DNA from: Ettlia oleoabundans
Lineage: Eukaryota > Chlorophyta > Chlorophyceae > Chlamydomonadales
Length of the DNA stretch: 19,670 bases
Assembly: GCA_019693395.1 (NCBI GenBank)
Contig: JAAMXP010000112.1
Location: forward strand, 1 to 19,670
Direction of reading: 5' to 3'
A program made the position numbers and the translations under genes. A model generated the notes under the pieces. That model saw only the letters and a list, made by a program, of their open reading frames with translations. It made no database searches and was not told the origin of the DNA. Of this stretch, positions 1 through 9,457 are shown one piece after another (the stretch's first letter is position 1; the number at the start of each line of letters is the position of its first letter).

Positions 1-7
1 ATGCAAT

Positions 8-153
8 GCCCCACCTGGCTGTGCCCCTCATATATCGCTCCTCTTGGGGCAGCAGACCCATAAGGGAATACAAAGTATACAACCAAAATCAAAAACAGGA
101 AACAGCCCCACCTGGCTGTCGTCCTCATACAGCGCCTCCTCTTGGGGCAGCAG
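8..153 (-). repeat. Decayed duplicate of the 3' end of a Ku70 exon
   Basis: Positions 8-55 closely repeat positions 105-153, an offset of 97 bases. The second copy is the 3' end of the Ku70 exon at 216-112, including the residues LLPQEE and the GTGGGG donor. The first copy, downstream in the direction of transcription, keeps the LLPQEE-coding bases and a GTGGGG donor. It has several substitutions and is one base shorter, so it reads in a different frame before the donor. It is best read as a partial tandem duplication of exon end plus donor, now intronic. A cryptic or alternative exon cannot be excluded. Confidence 0.75.
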
Positions 154-3100
154 CGCCACCAGGCAGGGGGTACGCCCAATGGTGGCAGCCAGCCGGCACA
201 CAGCCATGGTGCCGCTCTGCGCAGCAAGGAAGGAAGGCTAGTATTGACGATGTATACAGGGTGAACGGTGGTTGGGTGGCGGTGTGTGACACCTACTAGG
301 AGGCCAACAGGGCCTCAGCAACAGGGTCCAAGGATGAGGGGTTTAAATCCCGGAGGCAGGTGACCGTCCTGCCAATCCCCAGTCTTGTACACCTACTCAT
401 CATGCAAACAAAGCACTATAACCACTTCAACAACTACACAAACATGCAACAGCATGCCCAGCCCCACCCCAGCACCACACACACCACCACCACCGACCCA
501 TCCACTCACATCTCCGCACGTACACCACACCCACCCCCACCCACCACACACACAAATACACACACACCTCCCGCAGGGCCTGCCACAGGGCGATGAAGCA
601 CGTGGCGCTGCCAGGCACCTCCTTGTCGTCTGCAAGGCAGTCATGGCGGGGCACACGCAGCTGTTTGTAAGTGCCGTTTGTAAGGCAGCAGCCGCGGCAA
701 ACATGCAAATGTTGAGGACTGCACCACACCCTACAACTTTCGGGCTGCTCCCCAACAAGCAGTGATTGTATTAAGGCGGCTGGCATCTCCTCCTGCCTGC
801 TATACTTTTGGTGATGCCCTTGGGGCGTGTGATATCACAGCAACCGTCTAGATATCTGTCGGCCACTGAGGTGCCCACTCACAGCCCAACACAACGCCAA
901 CACGCATGGCCTGTAAGGGGAATGCCCCTCTTGAACGATTGTTAACCCAGAATAGGCGCCAACTGGACCTTGGAGGCACCCTATGGCCGGGCCCTCTTAC
1001 ATGGCCCTTGCCCCAGTAGACACCCACCCACCTCGCCCACCTGGGTATGCAAAGGTGCTGTTGCGGATCTGGTGGTATTCCTTCAGAGAGCTGCAAGAAA
1101 AAGCCCAGCAGGGCAAGAGAGCGACGCACGAGGTAAAAACAAGACCCAGGATATAAAAATAGGCGCATGAGGGCATGGACAGGTGAAAACAGACAGCCAC
1201 AGGGATGCTGTGGCATCCATAGAGTTGACTGCAGCAACAACAGCATGACATGATCCACGAAATGGCTAAATGGCTCCAGGGACCTGTTAGCACTCAACTT
1301 TCCCAATTCAACCAGGTAGCGAATCCCAATGCCCGCAGCAGGCAGCGTTCCCAGTGCCCCTCACCCAACTGGCTCAAACGTCAGCGTTTACACCCCCCTC
1401 AGCAACCAGCAGCTAGCTAAACCATAACCCCTAAGCAGGCAGCTGCCCCAGCTCCCCTCACCTGACTGGCTTGAATCCGAGCAGCGTCATGCCACGGCGG
1501 CCGTGTCCCTTGATTGTCTTTACCTCCTCAGTGGACATATACACCTGGCGGCAAAGCGTGGAGGACAGGTTGAATCTGTTGAAAGCGCTGGTATGATGGT
1601 TGAGGAGTTGTGCAGGGTAAGCCCACCACATCACCCCCACCTACCCCCACCGCAACAAACATTTCGCGAGTGAAGGTGAAGGCGCACCTTTGGGTATCGA
1701 AATCCCTTCTTGAAAAAATACTGCTTGATCTGGTCCTTCTCCAGCACAGCTCCTGTGAGCAGGAAAGATGCTTACGGGAAGACAAGTGTAAACCGAGCAA
1801 ATCACATAAACAACAAAAAGGTCCAGTAAACACCGGCAAACGCTAAGTTAAAGGAAGGGTGTGCTAGGGGATACTCTTGCCTCACAATCCTGATTCAGAC
1901 TTCTTTCGAGCCACCCAACCACCATGCAGCACCAGCCCACCGTGCCGGGGTGCAACCCCTCCCTCCACCGCTCCACCAAGGCTCCTTGCCAGCTTTCACC
2001 ACCCACCCATCCACCCATCCACCTGTATAGGTGTCAACTTGTCCAGAGGTGGAGTGGATCTCGTGCCCCATTCGTTTCGAGATCCTCACCAGCTGATGCC
2101 AAGGGGGGTGTGGGGGGCATTATAGAGGGATGATGGCACAGGAAGGCTCAGTGATAGAACAAAAAAAGGAACTTTGCTTTGATTCCTCGGCAGCTGATGC
2201 AAAGGATATTGTGTGGGGACTTGGAGAGGGGCTGAAAGCACTGAAAGGCACAGCAGAAGAGTGAAGGTGTCGAGTAGTAAGAGGAATTTTGAAGTGAGGT
2301 TCAAGGCATGGACAGGCACCTCCGGCATACATGCTAGGGGTTTGGCGAACAACCGAACTCAACACAGCAGCACCTGCAGCAGCCTCTGCACGGCATACGT
2401 CCAACACAGTCTCAGACAGAGGTCTGTACAGCAAGTTCCGTTGCGCTTAGGCAGACTGTATAGAAAGATTTGTATAAACAACAAGCAAAAAGCAAGAAGG
2501 AAAAAGCAAAAAGCAACACGTACCGGTCCGGGTTTTTGTCGCTGCAGTATCTGATACAGCTTGAGTGCCAGCTCCAAACCGCCGCCAATGGCCCACCTCA
2601 GCCTCGCCACCGTCCGCCGCTTGTGTGCCTTGCTGCGCACAAGAGTGAACATGTCCTGCGAAAAAAGAGCAAGTGTAGTGGTGGTGGTGGCGGTACGTAT
2701 GCAACTGCAATGTGTCCAGCCCTGGGCAGGGTTGGGTTTATTTTGGGGCTGGGCACATATTGAATGTGTGGACAACGCAGCCCAGAACTGGCAACTTAGG
2801 CTGGACACCCCCCAATCCACCCAACCCCCCTGCCGCCGCTGCCACCAGAACAGCTGCAGTGGCAACTGCAGTAGCAGTATGGTGCAGCGGCAAACGCCAG
2901 ACACCCAGCTCCCTCATGCTGCCTTTAATCCATATCTTTCACCACAAACCCACCCTCAAGCGGAAGACTTGCTGCCCCTCCTCCAGCTCCTCACCCTCGT
3001 CGCTGCTGCTCCCACGCAAGTACAGCAGCACCTGTGTTAACCAGGTTTGATGACAGTGCAACAAGGCTGGAAGGTGGATAGGGAAGGCAGCTCGGCAGGC

Positions 3101-5419
3101 AGCGGACAGGTCAAGCCATGAGGGGCCCAACTGCACAACTGGTCAACAAGACAGTTGAGAAACTGTGGCTGCAACCAGGCAGCGGTGTGAATTTTATACC
3201 GAACGCAGTGTAAGTGTTGCGATAATATGCAATTGAGACAAGCCAGACTTTCGCAAGCACTCGAAAAAAGGGAAATGAGTAAAATTTACGCTCTTGAGCG
3301 TGGATTGAGGAAGCACTATCACCTAGACCACAACTGCTGAGGCGGTGCAGGCTCCGCCATACTACGTCTTTGGTTTCAGCGTACAGGATTCGCCCCTTGG
3401 GGCCCCTTGGAAGCGGTGGTGTCGTAGGCTACCGTTCAACGGTTTTCCCTCCCTGGTTCCAGCCAAGGTTGATGCCTCGACTGGCGTACTAGGTACCACT
3501 TTCCGCCTATCCCCTCTTTCCAGATTCCAAAGAAACCCGTACTCGAGGGGATTCGAACCCCCACCTCCGGCTAGTAGGAACAAAGGTCTTGCGACTGGCT
3601 TCCTACCGGTGGTGGCCTGGAGAAGGGGGCATTCGCAAGCGCTCGTTTTTCATGAAGTTGCCCCAACAAACCCACCGCTCGCCAGAAGGGGTCCAGGTTG
3701 AAGGCGATATTGGCCGGTACCATTGGGTATAGCTCCACCGTGGTACTGGTCTCCCGCAGTGTGCGCAGATGCCCCTCCAGCTGCCTCCTGCGGGGCTTGA
3801 GGGACGAGCGTGGCAGGACCAGGGCGAGTGAGAGCACGATGGGAGTGAAGGTGGGGGGCTTGAGTGAAGGGCATGGCATGATCACTGTGAGTTATGAGAC
3901 CAGGGATAGAATTGGAAGCAGGATCTTAGGGCATTGCAGGGTCGAATGTGCTGTACAGCAAGACAAGGAGGGAGTTGCAGGCAAGGGTGGGGCACAGCAG
4001 GCACTTGTACTGAAGACAGCAAGCCAGCAGCAAGAGAAACGCAGCTTGAGGTGCCTATGCCGGCAACTGCCCTCGACCCAGAGTGTTACGGCAAATGGCA
4101 AACGGTGCATCAGCACCCTGCCTGCCACCCAGCAATGCAACGCATTACAGCAAATGCCACACGGCGTGTCAGCACCCTGCCTGCTACCCAGCAATCCTGT
4201 CGTGTAGCGCCAAGTTGGCAGCCTCACCATGAGTGGGAGGGGTCATGCCCCTTCACATAGCGCGCAAAGGGCAGCTCAGATCGCGTGAATACAAGGATGC
4301 GGCGGCTGGCCCGGGTCTGCGGCAGGGTGGCGGTAAGGAGGCAGTCTGCACTATGTAGGGGCAGTCTGCATTATGAAAAAGGGCAGTCTGCACTACTTAT
4401 TGGTAGCCTGCAATATAAAGTGGGAATTTGCACTAGGGTGGCACTGATGAGGCAGCCTGCAGTGGTAGGGTTGAAAGTGGAGGCGTCTCCGGCAGGGGTG
4501 TAAGTGAAGAGGCAGTGGGGAGGCTGCATGACGAGATATTGAGCCATGCCCAACCTACCGTGCCGGCGTTGCAAAAGCGGTGCAGTAAGAACACAGCCGC
4601 AACCCAACTAGGTGGGGTGCATCATGTGTTTAGCCAGCCATCCACCCCTGCCATTGGCAGTGCCATAGGCCCTATTGCACCCCAACCCACCTTCACGCGA
4701 GCAAACAGCTGCTTGGTCATCCAGAAGGCGCTGTTCAGGGAGGCGGGTTCTTCTGCCGAACCCACATGCTTGTCGAACCAGCCACCTGCGACAGCAGCAC
4801 ACGTGAAGATGGAGGGGCAACAAGCTTGATGCAGGGTGAGGCAGGGGCTATACTGCTACATCGAGGGGAGCAAAGAAAGGAAGGAGGGGGAAGGGAGGCA
4901 GGCACAGCGAAGGGGCATGGTGTAGGATTCAAGTCGGAATGCTGGCTCTGGCCCAAGAAATGCGCGGCAGCAGCCAGCCACACACCACAGCAGCCTGAAC
5001 GACACCAAGGCAACCAAGGCAAAGGATGAGAAGGACCCTCAAGGTTGACCTGCCAGCCAGCCGCACATCACACCAGCCTGAAAGACAGCAAGGCAAACAA
5101 GGCAAAGGACGGGACCCTTACGGTTGAACTGTTCAATCTGGTTGACTGAGTCGGCGCCAGGCTGGCCCAACTTCTGCAGCAGCACAGAATGCGGCGGCAG
5201 GGAAGAAAGTGGTGAGTGCATCTCGTCACAAGGTGGGCTTGCAATGCCAGAATGGGGCAGCAGAGAAGAAAGTGGCGAGTGCATCTGTTCACGAGGTGAG
5301 CTGCTAGGCCACACAAGAATTTGTCGGAAAAATAGAAAGGGTCCAAGCGGGATGGATCACGTGACAGCTGCCGCCCTCTCATGAGCAGTCGCCATGCAGG
5401 TGGACCCAAACCAAGGATG

Positions 5420-5471
<52 letters not shown>

Positions 5472-6642
5472 CTAATACCCAGCCCTTCCGTACTGCTTTG
5501 GCAACAGCTGCCTGCATCGCGGACCCCAGTCCGCATCCAACAGCTGTGGCATAGCGACGCCTGCTGTGCAGACGACCGGACATACCTGCAGGAGGTAGCA
5601 GTTGGGGAAGTCACCCAGCTCCGTTTCTTCCGGCTGCTTGGCCTGCATGGCAGTGTATTGAATTAACCCATGGGGACGTGCAGCGATTTACAGAAAAGGG
5701 ATAAAAGAAAGCCCCCCGCCCCCGCCTCCCGCGTTTCCCCGCGCCCACCCCCCATTCCACCCTACCACCACCCCTGACACCTGCCCTGGCCAAATGGTTA
5801 GGCACCCGGCCACCCACCCACCGTGCTGTACAGCAGGATCCCCAGCTCGTCGCCAACGGCACTGATGATCTTCTGCTTGGATATGTGCAGCGCCACCTTG
5901 ACGGCTGCCTCCACCCAAGTCAAGCCCGCAAAGTCCTGCGGATAGCAACCCAGGCAGGCATCCTTCTTCCATGTGGTTGTGTGGTTGTGTGTGGTGCATT
6001 CCATCCCCAGCTGCTGCACCACCAGTGGACCTGCAGCGCTGACGCGCTCCATATGGCCGTAGCAGACAGACAGGCAGATAGCGAACATGGGTAGGAGCGA
6101 GATGGGACGCCGGGAGGCAGCGTCAGGTGCTGTAGGTGCTTCGCACCGGGCTGCGTCGCACGCAACCACAACGCGTGACCAAAGCAACAGCTACACAGTC
6201 TGCACGAGGCAAGCTTTGTATGGGCCAGCTAACAACAGGCGTGACTGACACGACATGCTGATTTTTGCGACGGTCCATGCCGCCCACACGCCACTGCGCC
6301 CAGCACCCAGCTTGCCTTATCTTCGTCCTCCCTGCCTGGCTCATCCACCTCGCAGGGCTCCAGCATGGCGGGGGATGCATCTATGAGGAACAGCAGCAGC
6401 TCCTTGCTCGGCTCAAAGTCCTGCTGTCAAGGGCAGGCAGGGACGGCGGGGACGGCGACATGTTGGGCAACCTACCCCGCACATATTCTGGTGCCTGCGC
6501 GCCTTGAATCGTCTCACGAGCCGCATATTGCAGCTTTCAGGCAGCCAAAAAACCCCGGTAGTGCACGAGCTAGGAGCAGATCACTTACCTCTTCCTCCTC
6601 AAAGGTGTCGCCGAACACCGACTCGTCCCAAGCGTCAGCCAT
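112..6642 (-). CDS. KU70: Ku70 homologue, DNA end-binding subunit of NHEJ (3' part outside window)
   Basis: Ku70 pairs with Ku80, encircles broken DNA ends in the nucleus and recruits the end-joining ligase; it also acts at telomeres. Sixteen coding exons join in frame, read downwards: 6642-6589, 6420-6349, 5935-5822, 5642-5586, 5173-5122, 4785-4691, 4316-4257, 3795-3676, 3031-2954, 2655-2524, 2092-2023, 1752-1688, 1544-1462, 1090-1041, 629-568, 216-112. They give 423 residues. Diagnostic stretches are LLLFLIDASPAML (start of the vWA-like domain), RRILVFTRSELPF, then MTLLGFKPV, LKEYHQIRNSTFAYP, VPGSATCFIAL and CLVALLPQEE, all in the order seen in plant and animal Ku70 and closer to plants. 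The start is the ATG before ADAWDESVFGDTF. The rest of the core and any C-terminal SAP domain should lie left of position 1. The acceptor of exon 8 (3795) is the least certain border; it was chosen to keep phase 0. Introns are unusually rich in local repeats. Confidence 0.94.
440..570. repeat. C/A-rich low-complexity tract in a Ku70 intron
   Basis: About 130 bases consist almost only of C and A on the plus strand (runs of CACA, CCAC and CACC), so the Ku70 sense strand is GT-rich here. It lies directly downstream of the exon ending at 568. Apparent proteins rich in His, Thr and Pro on the plus strand here are by-products of this composition. Confidence 0.8.
1344..1488 (-). repeat. Duplicated end and donor of the Ku70 LLGFKP exon
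   Basis: Positions 1357-1387 resemble 1454-1485, again an offset of 97 bases. The right copy is the 3' end of the exon coding MTLLGFKPV with its GTGAGGGG donor. The left copy retains GTGAGGGG and a diverged form of the preceding exon bases. The similarity continues a little way into the intron on both sides. This is a second case in this gene of an exon end copied into its own downstream intron. Confidence 0.65.
3250..3645 (-). mobile_element. Probable tRNA-derived SINE with target-site duplications
   Basis: Two 14-bp direct repeats differing at one base, 3250-3263 and 3632-3645, bracket 368 bp inside the Ku70 intron between exons 3795-3676 and 3031-2954. Read on the minus strand, the insert has a perfect pol III B box, GGTTCGAATCC (3559-3549), about 75 bases from its 5' end. 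That spacing suits a class II (Leu/Ser-like) tRNA head. Upstream lies a segment (3599-3581) weakly like a tRNA-Leu anticodon arm, and a poor A-box candidate (about 3619-3607). The 3' end is a run of six T touching the direct repeat, as in pol III-terminated SINEs. The body contains short hairpins, such as a 6-bp stem at 3292-3305 and one near 3430-3442. No coding capacity is evident. It has the same orientation as Ku70. An organelle-DNA insertion is the main alternative. Confidence 0.62.
4086..4198. repeat. Tandem repeat, period 59, two copies
   Basis: Copies start at 4086 and 4145. Each opens with TTAC-GCAAATG and contains CAGCACCCTGCCTGC followed by CCCAGCAAT, with a few substitutions between copies. 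The repeat lies in the Ku70 intron downstream of the exon ending at 4257 and has no evident coding role. Confidence 0.85.
4340..4432. repeat. Short degenerate tandem repeat, period 20-22
   Basis: About four to five units of roughly GGCAGTCTGCACTATG occur at 4340, 4360, 4382, 4402 and, weakly, 4424, increasingly diverged to the right. They lie in the Ku70 intron just upstream (in transcription) of the exon starting at 4316, so they precede its acceptor. Confidence 0.75.
4967..5130 (-). repeat. Roughly 80-bp duplication spanning a Ku70 exon end and donor
   Basis: Positions about 5050-5130 and 4967-5053 are tandem copies with an offset of 79 bases. Shared blocks are GGACCCT, CAAGGCAAAGGA, CAGCCTGAA and CCAGCCAGCC. 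The right copy holds the 3' end of the exon 5173-5122 and its GTAAGG donor. In the left copy the donor has become TTGAGG, so it can no longer splice there. This is the third exon-end duplication in the gene. Confidence 0.8.
5184..5303. repeat. Tandem repeat, period 63, ahead of a Ku70 acceptor
   Basis: Two copies start near 5186 and 5249. They share AGAAT-GGGGCAGCAG-like bases, then GAAGAAAGTGG, GAGTGCATCT and a final GAGGTGAGCT or AAGGTGGGCT. On the Ku70 sense strand these are pyrimidine-rich and lie immediately before the acceptor of the exon starting at 5173, so the acceptor-side tract of this intron seems to have been duplicated. Confidence 0.85.
5419..5472. repeat. GCAG/CCTG tetranucleotide microsatellite
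   Basis: An uninterrupted (GCAG)n run of about 13.5 units on the plus strand, read as CCTG on the Ku70 sense strand, sits in the intron between exons 5642-5586 and 5173-5122. The apparent Leu-Pro-Ala-Cys and Ala-Gly-Arg-Gln repeat proteins over this stretch are artefacts of the repeat. Confidence 0.97.
5712..5774 (-). other. G-rich, quadruplex-prone tract in a Ku70 intron
   Basis: The plus strand has consecutive C runs of three to six, so the minus (Ku70 sense) strand carries at least seven runs of three or more G separated by short loops. This meets the usual G3+ loop 1-7 pattern for a G-quadruplex in DNA or pre-mRNA. It lies in the intron downstream of the exon ending at 5822. Formation is inference; the G runs are seen directly. 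Confidence 0.7.
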
Positions 6643-6976
6643 GTTGGCTGCGGTTTATTCGTGCGCACAAACGGCCGTCAAGAGACAGGCCCGGCGCCGG
6701 GTGGCCGCTGCCAGCCTGTGGGATTCTGCTCGACACTAGAGACAATTCGTAAGCAGAGAAAAGTGCATTCAAGGTTCCCTGCGGACCGAAACCAGCAAGA
6801 TGCGCCCGTGCTGCCCGTGCTATGGGTTCCAGTGGGGGCGCCCGTCTCAAGATGGATTCGCAAGCCATGGGCATTGCTGCCCCCGCCTGTGCAAATCTGT
6901 CTGTTTCTTTTGGACCGGTTCTTCTCTGCACGCGGCCAAGAGTCCCGCAAGTGTAGAAGAGCGACCGCCAGTCGAA
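6643..6976. promoter_or_regulatory. Divergent promoter region between Ku70 and the Q-rich gene
   Basis: The Ku70 ATG (6642, minus) and the predicted ATG of the Q-rich gene (6977, plus) are 334 bases apart with no other gene between them. Both 5' UTRs and core promoters must fit here. I see no convincing TATA box. The frame of the plus-strand gene stays open back to an ATG at 6800, so a longer N terminus would shrink this region further. Confidence 0.55.
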
Positions 6977-9457
6977 ATGGAAGAGGTGGAACAGGCTTTC
7001 AGCACCCTGCAATCTCTTCTGAGGGGCAGGTGAGCGGCCGCGTAGAGATCATTGCTCGCATTTGGCGGCGGCAGTGTGTAGGCCATCTCGCTCCCCCGCT
7101 TGCCCGCGCCCACGTCCCTTGCACTTCCCACTGGTTTTGCAGGTTGCAGCAGGTGACGGCAAGGGAGGCAGCGGTGGCCGCTGCAGAGCAGGCCCTGGAG
7201 CAGCGGGAGGCGCACCTGCAGCAGCGGTGAGCACCGCGGCCGCTGCCATGCCCCTCTCTACAGCGCCCCCTTCTGCTTTCTTTGTGCCGGGCAGCTCAGC
7301 ATACCATTTCAAGGGCCCGATTCTGCCCCTCTGTGTCAGCGAACTGCATGCGCTCGCAGTGCCTGAGGCTTTGGCAGTCGTCCTGCCGCCTTGCCTTTGT
7401 CGTTGCGATGCCGTTGTAATGCCGTTCTGCGGTGCCTTGTGCTGCTGCCTGGCTGCTTTATGTCCTGAAGTGTAGGAGGGAAGGCTGCTGGCAGCCGTGC
7501 ACTCTTAAATCGCTAGAAATGCTCACCGCTGCATGCAATGACTTTGGGCCTCATCTGCTCCAGAGCCATTTCCAGCCTTGCCGCGCCCCGCATTCCACCG
7601 CTAATACCCCAAGCCGACGCCCTCTGCCCTTGCAGGGAGGCAGAGTCCAGCCGCGTTAAGGCCTCCGCCGAGAAGGAGACCTCCCGCCTGCACCGCCAAT
7701 CCACCCAGCTGGCGCAGCGGGAGCGGCAGGTGGCCGACGCCGAGGCGGCGCTGATGGCTCGGGAGGCGGCCTTGGCCCAATCTGAGGCTGCCATGGATGC
7801 AAGGGTGGAGGCCCTTGCTGCTGCAGAGCAGCGGCTGAGGTCCCATCTGCTGGAAGCTGACGTCAGCAACCACACGCTAATGAGCAACCTAGAATCCGCG
7901 CAGAGCGAGCGGGATCGTCTCGAGCAGCAGCTGATGGCCGCACAGCAGCAGCACCAGGCTGCTGCTGCCGCCTCGCAGCCGCAGCATGCGCCGCCACCAC
8001 TCATGGTGCTGCAGCCGCACCCCTATGTGGTGCCGCAGCCGGGGCACCAGTCTGGCGGGCAGCCGGGGCAGCCGGGGCAGTTCCTGCCTTACCCCTACGT
8101 GCTTGCCCCAATGGGCCCCGGCCAGCCTGGCCAGTTCCTGCCGCCGCCACCCATGCAGCAGCAGGGTCAAGGGCAGGAGGCGATGCAACCCCCCCAGCAT
8201 CAGCAGCAGCAGGGTCATCAGCAGCAGCCGCACGGCATTCCCCTCGACCAGCAGCAGCAGCAGCAGCAAGGTCAGCAGCCGTCCAGCCCCGGCCCTGTGC
8301 TGATGATGAGTGGTGCGCTCCCGCCGGGAATGTTGCAGTGGCAGCCCATGCCGGAGCACCAGAACCAGCAGCAGCAGCCACACCATCAGCACCCACCACA
8401 GCAGCCCATGCAGTGGCAGTACGCCCCCCAGCCGAGCCAGCAGTTTGGGCCCACTGGTCCTTCATCACCCCACCCGCCGCACCAGCAGCCGCAGCACCAG
8501 GAGCAGCACAATGGGCCCTACCTGCCGCAGCAGCCGCAGCAGGCTGCTCCCCAACCCATGTACCATCACCAACAGCAGCAGCAGCAGCACACTCAGGGTA
8601 TGCCGCCGCCGGCACAGCAGCAGCAGTCCTATGAGCCCTCGGCGCCCCCTTCCGCGCCGTGGCAGCATCTGCGCGTGGCTGCCGGCGGGTGGCAGGCGCA
8701 GGCGGAGGCGCACGCGCAGCCTGCCACCCAGCAGAGTACCATGCAGCAGCAGCAGCGGCATGAGGCAGAGGCAGAGGCGCAGCAGCAGGCGAATGGGGAA
8801 TGGCGGGCGGAGGGCGGTGTCCAGGATCGCGTTGGTGAGGGTGATGGGGAGGAGGGGCAAGAGCGGTACCACCCTCAGCAGCAGCGTCCCCAGCAGCAGA
8901 GCCAGCCCCAGCAGCAGTACGGTGGGAAGAAGCAGTACAAGAAGCTACCAAAACAGTACCGTCAGCAGGAGTACCACCAGCAGGGGCGGCAGTACGAGCA
9001 GCAGCACCAGCAGGTCAGCGGTCGGGGGTCGGCGCAGGGCCAGAGGCAGCAGCCCCAGCACCAGCAGAAGCGCCAGCCCTCCCAGCAGCAGCGGTACGAG
9101 CCTCTCAAACAGCAGCAGCAGCGTGGCGGCGGCGGCGGCGGCGGCGCGCTGCACCCCCGCCAGCAACAGAGCGGCGGCGGCTCCTACCAGCAACGGGGCG
9201 GCAGTCAAGGGCAGCACCAGGGTGGCAACAGCAAGCAGGGTGGGAGGCAGGCCTACCAAGCCAACGGCAGCCAGCGCCGCTACCAGCAGCGCCGCTCTCT
9301 GGATGACGACTACTCTGCCTATCCCGAGGATTCCGCGGCGGTGACAGCAGAGGGCAGCAGCAATAGCGAGGAGGGGGGTGCAGCCGACCTTGATGCTGCT
9401 GTGAGGATGCTGGCGGAGCAGCAGGCGGCTCAAGCTGCCACGGTTGGCGGCGCCTGA
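6977..9457 (+). CDS. Coiled-coil, glutamine/proline-rich low-complexity protein
   Basis: I do not recognise a named family. Exons 6977-7029, 7143-7226 and 7636-9457 join in phase with GTGAGC donors and TTTTGCAG or CCTTGCAG acceptors, giving about 652 residues. Residues 1-158 are Ala/Glu/Gln/Arg-rich heptad-like sequence, probably a coiled coil. Residues about 159-600 are dominated by Gln, Pro and His from CAG and CAC codons, with runs of up to seven Gln and a run of Gly near 543-551. RGG-like and Gly/Gln stretches follow, and the last 45 residues are acidic (DDDY, SNSEEGGAADLDAAVRML). There is no signal peptide or membrane segment. ATG 6977 has a good context (GAAATGG); an in-frame ATG at 6800 would add 59 residues. 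The composition resembles proteins of RNA granules or transcription coactivators, but that is inference from composition only. Confidence 0.75.

Noticed and set aside
336..360. GGGTTTAAATCCC as a tRNA T-arm or second SINE.
   Set aside because: It lacks the B-box consensus and no D or anticodon arm lies upstream.
3264..3631. Organelle DNA insertion (plastid or mitochondrial) or a functional tRNA gene.
   Set aside because: The T-arm-like sequence suggested a tRNA, but no matching 5' acceptor strand is found and the anticodon stem does not pair. Flanking direct repeats, B-box spacing and the T6 end fit a SINE better; organelle origin remains possible without a search.
5184..5472. CRISPR-like array from repeats of 63 bp and the GCAG run.
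   Set aside because: There are only two copies with no unique spacers, no cas genes, and the setting is an intron of a eukaryotic gene.
5068..5614. Minus-strand frames with repeated Leu-Pro-Ala-Cys.
   Set aside because: They are translations of the CCTG microsatellite and intron sequence between two well-supported Ku70 exons.
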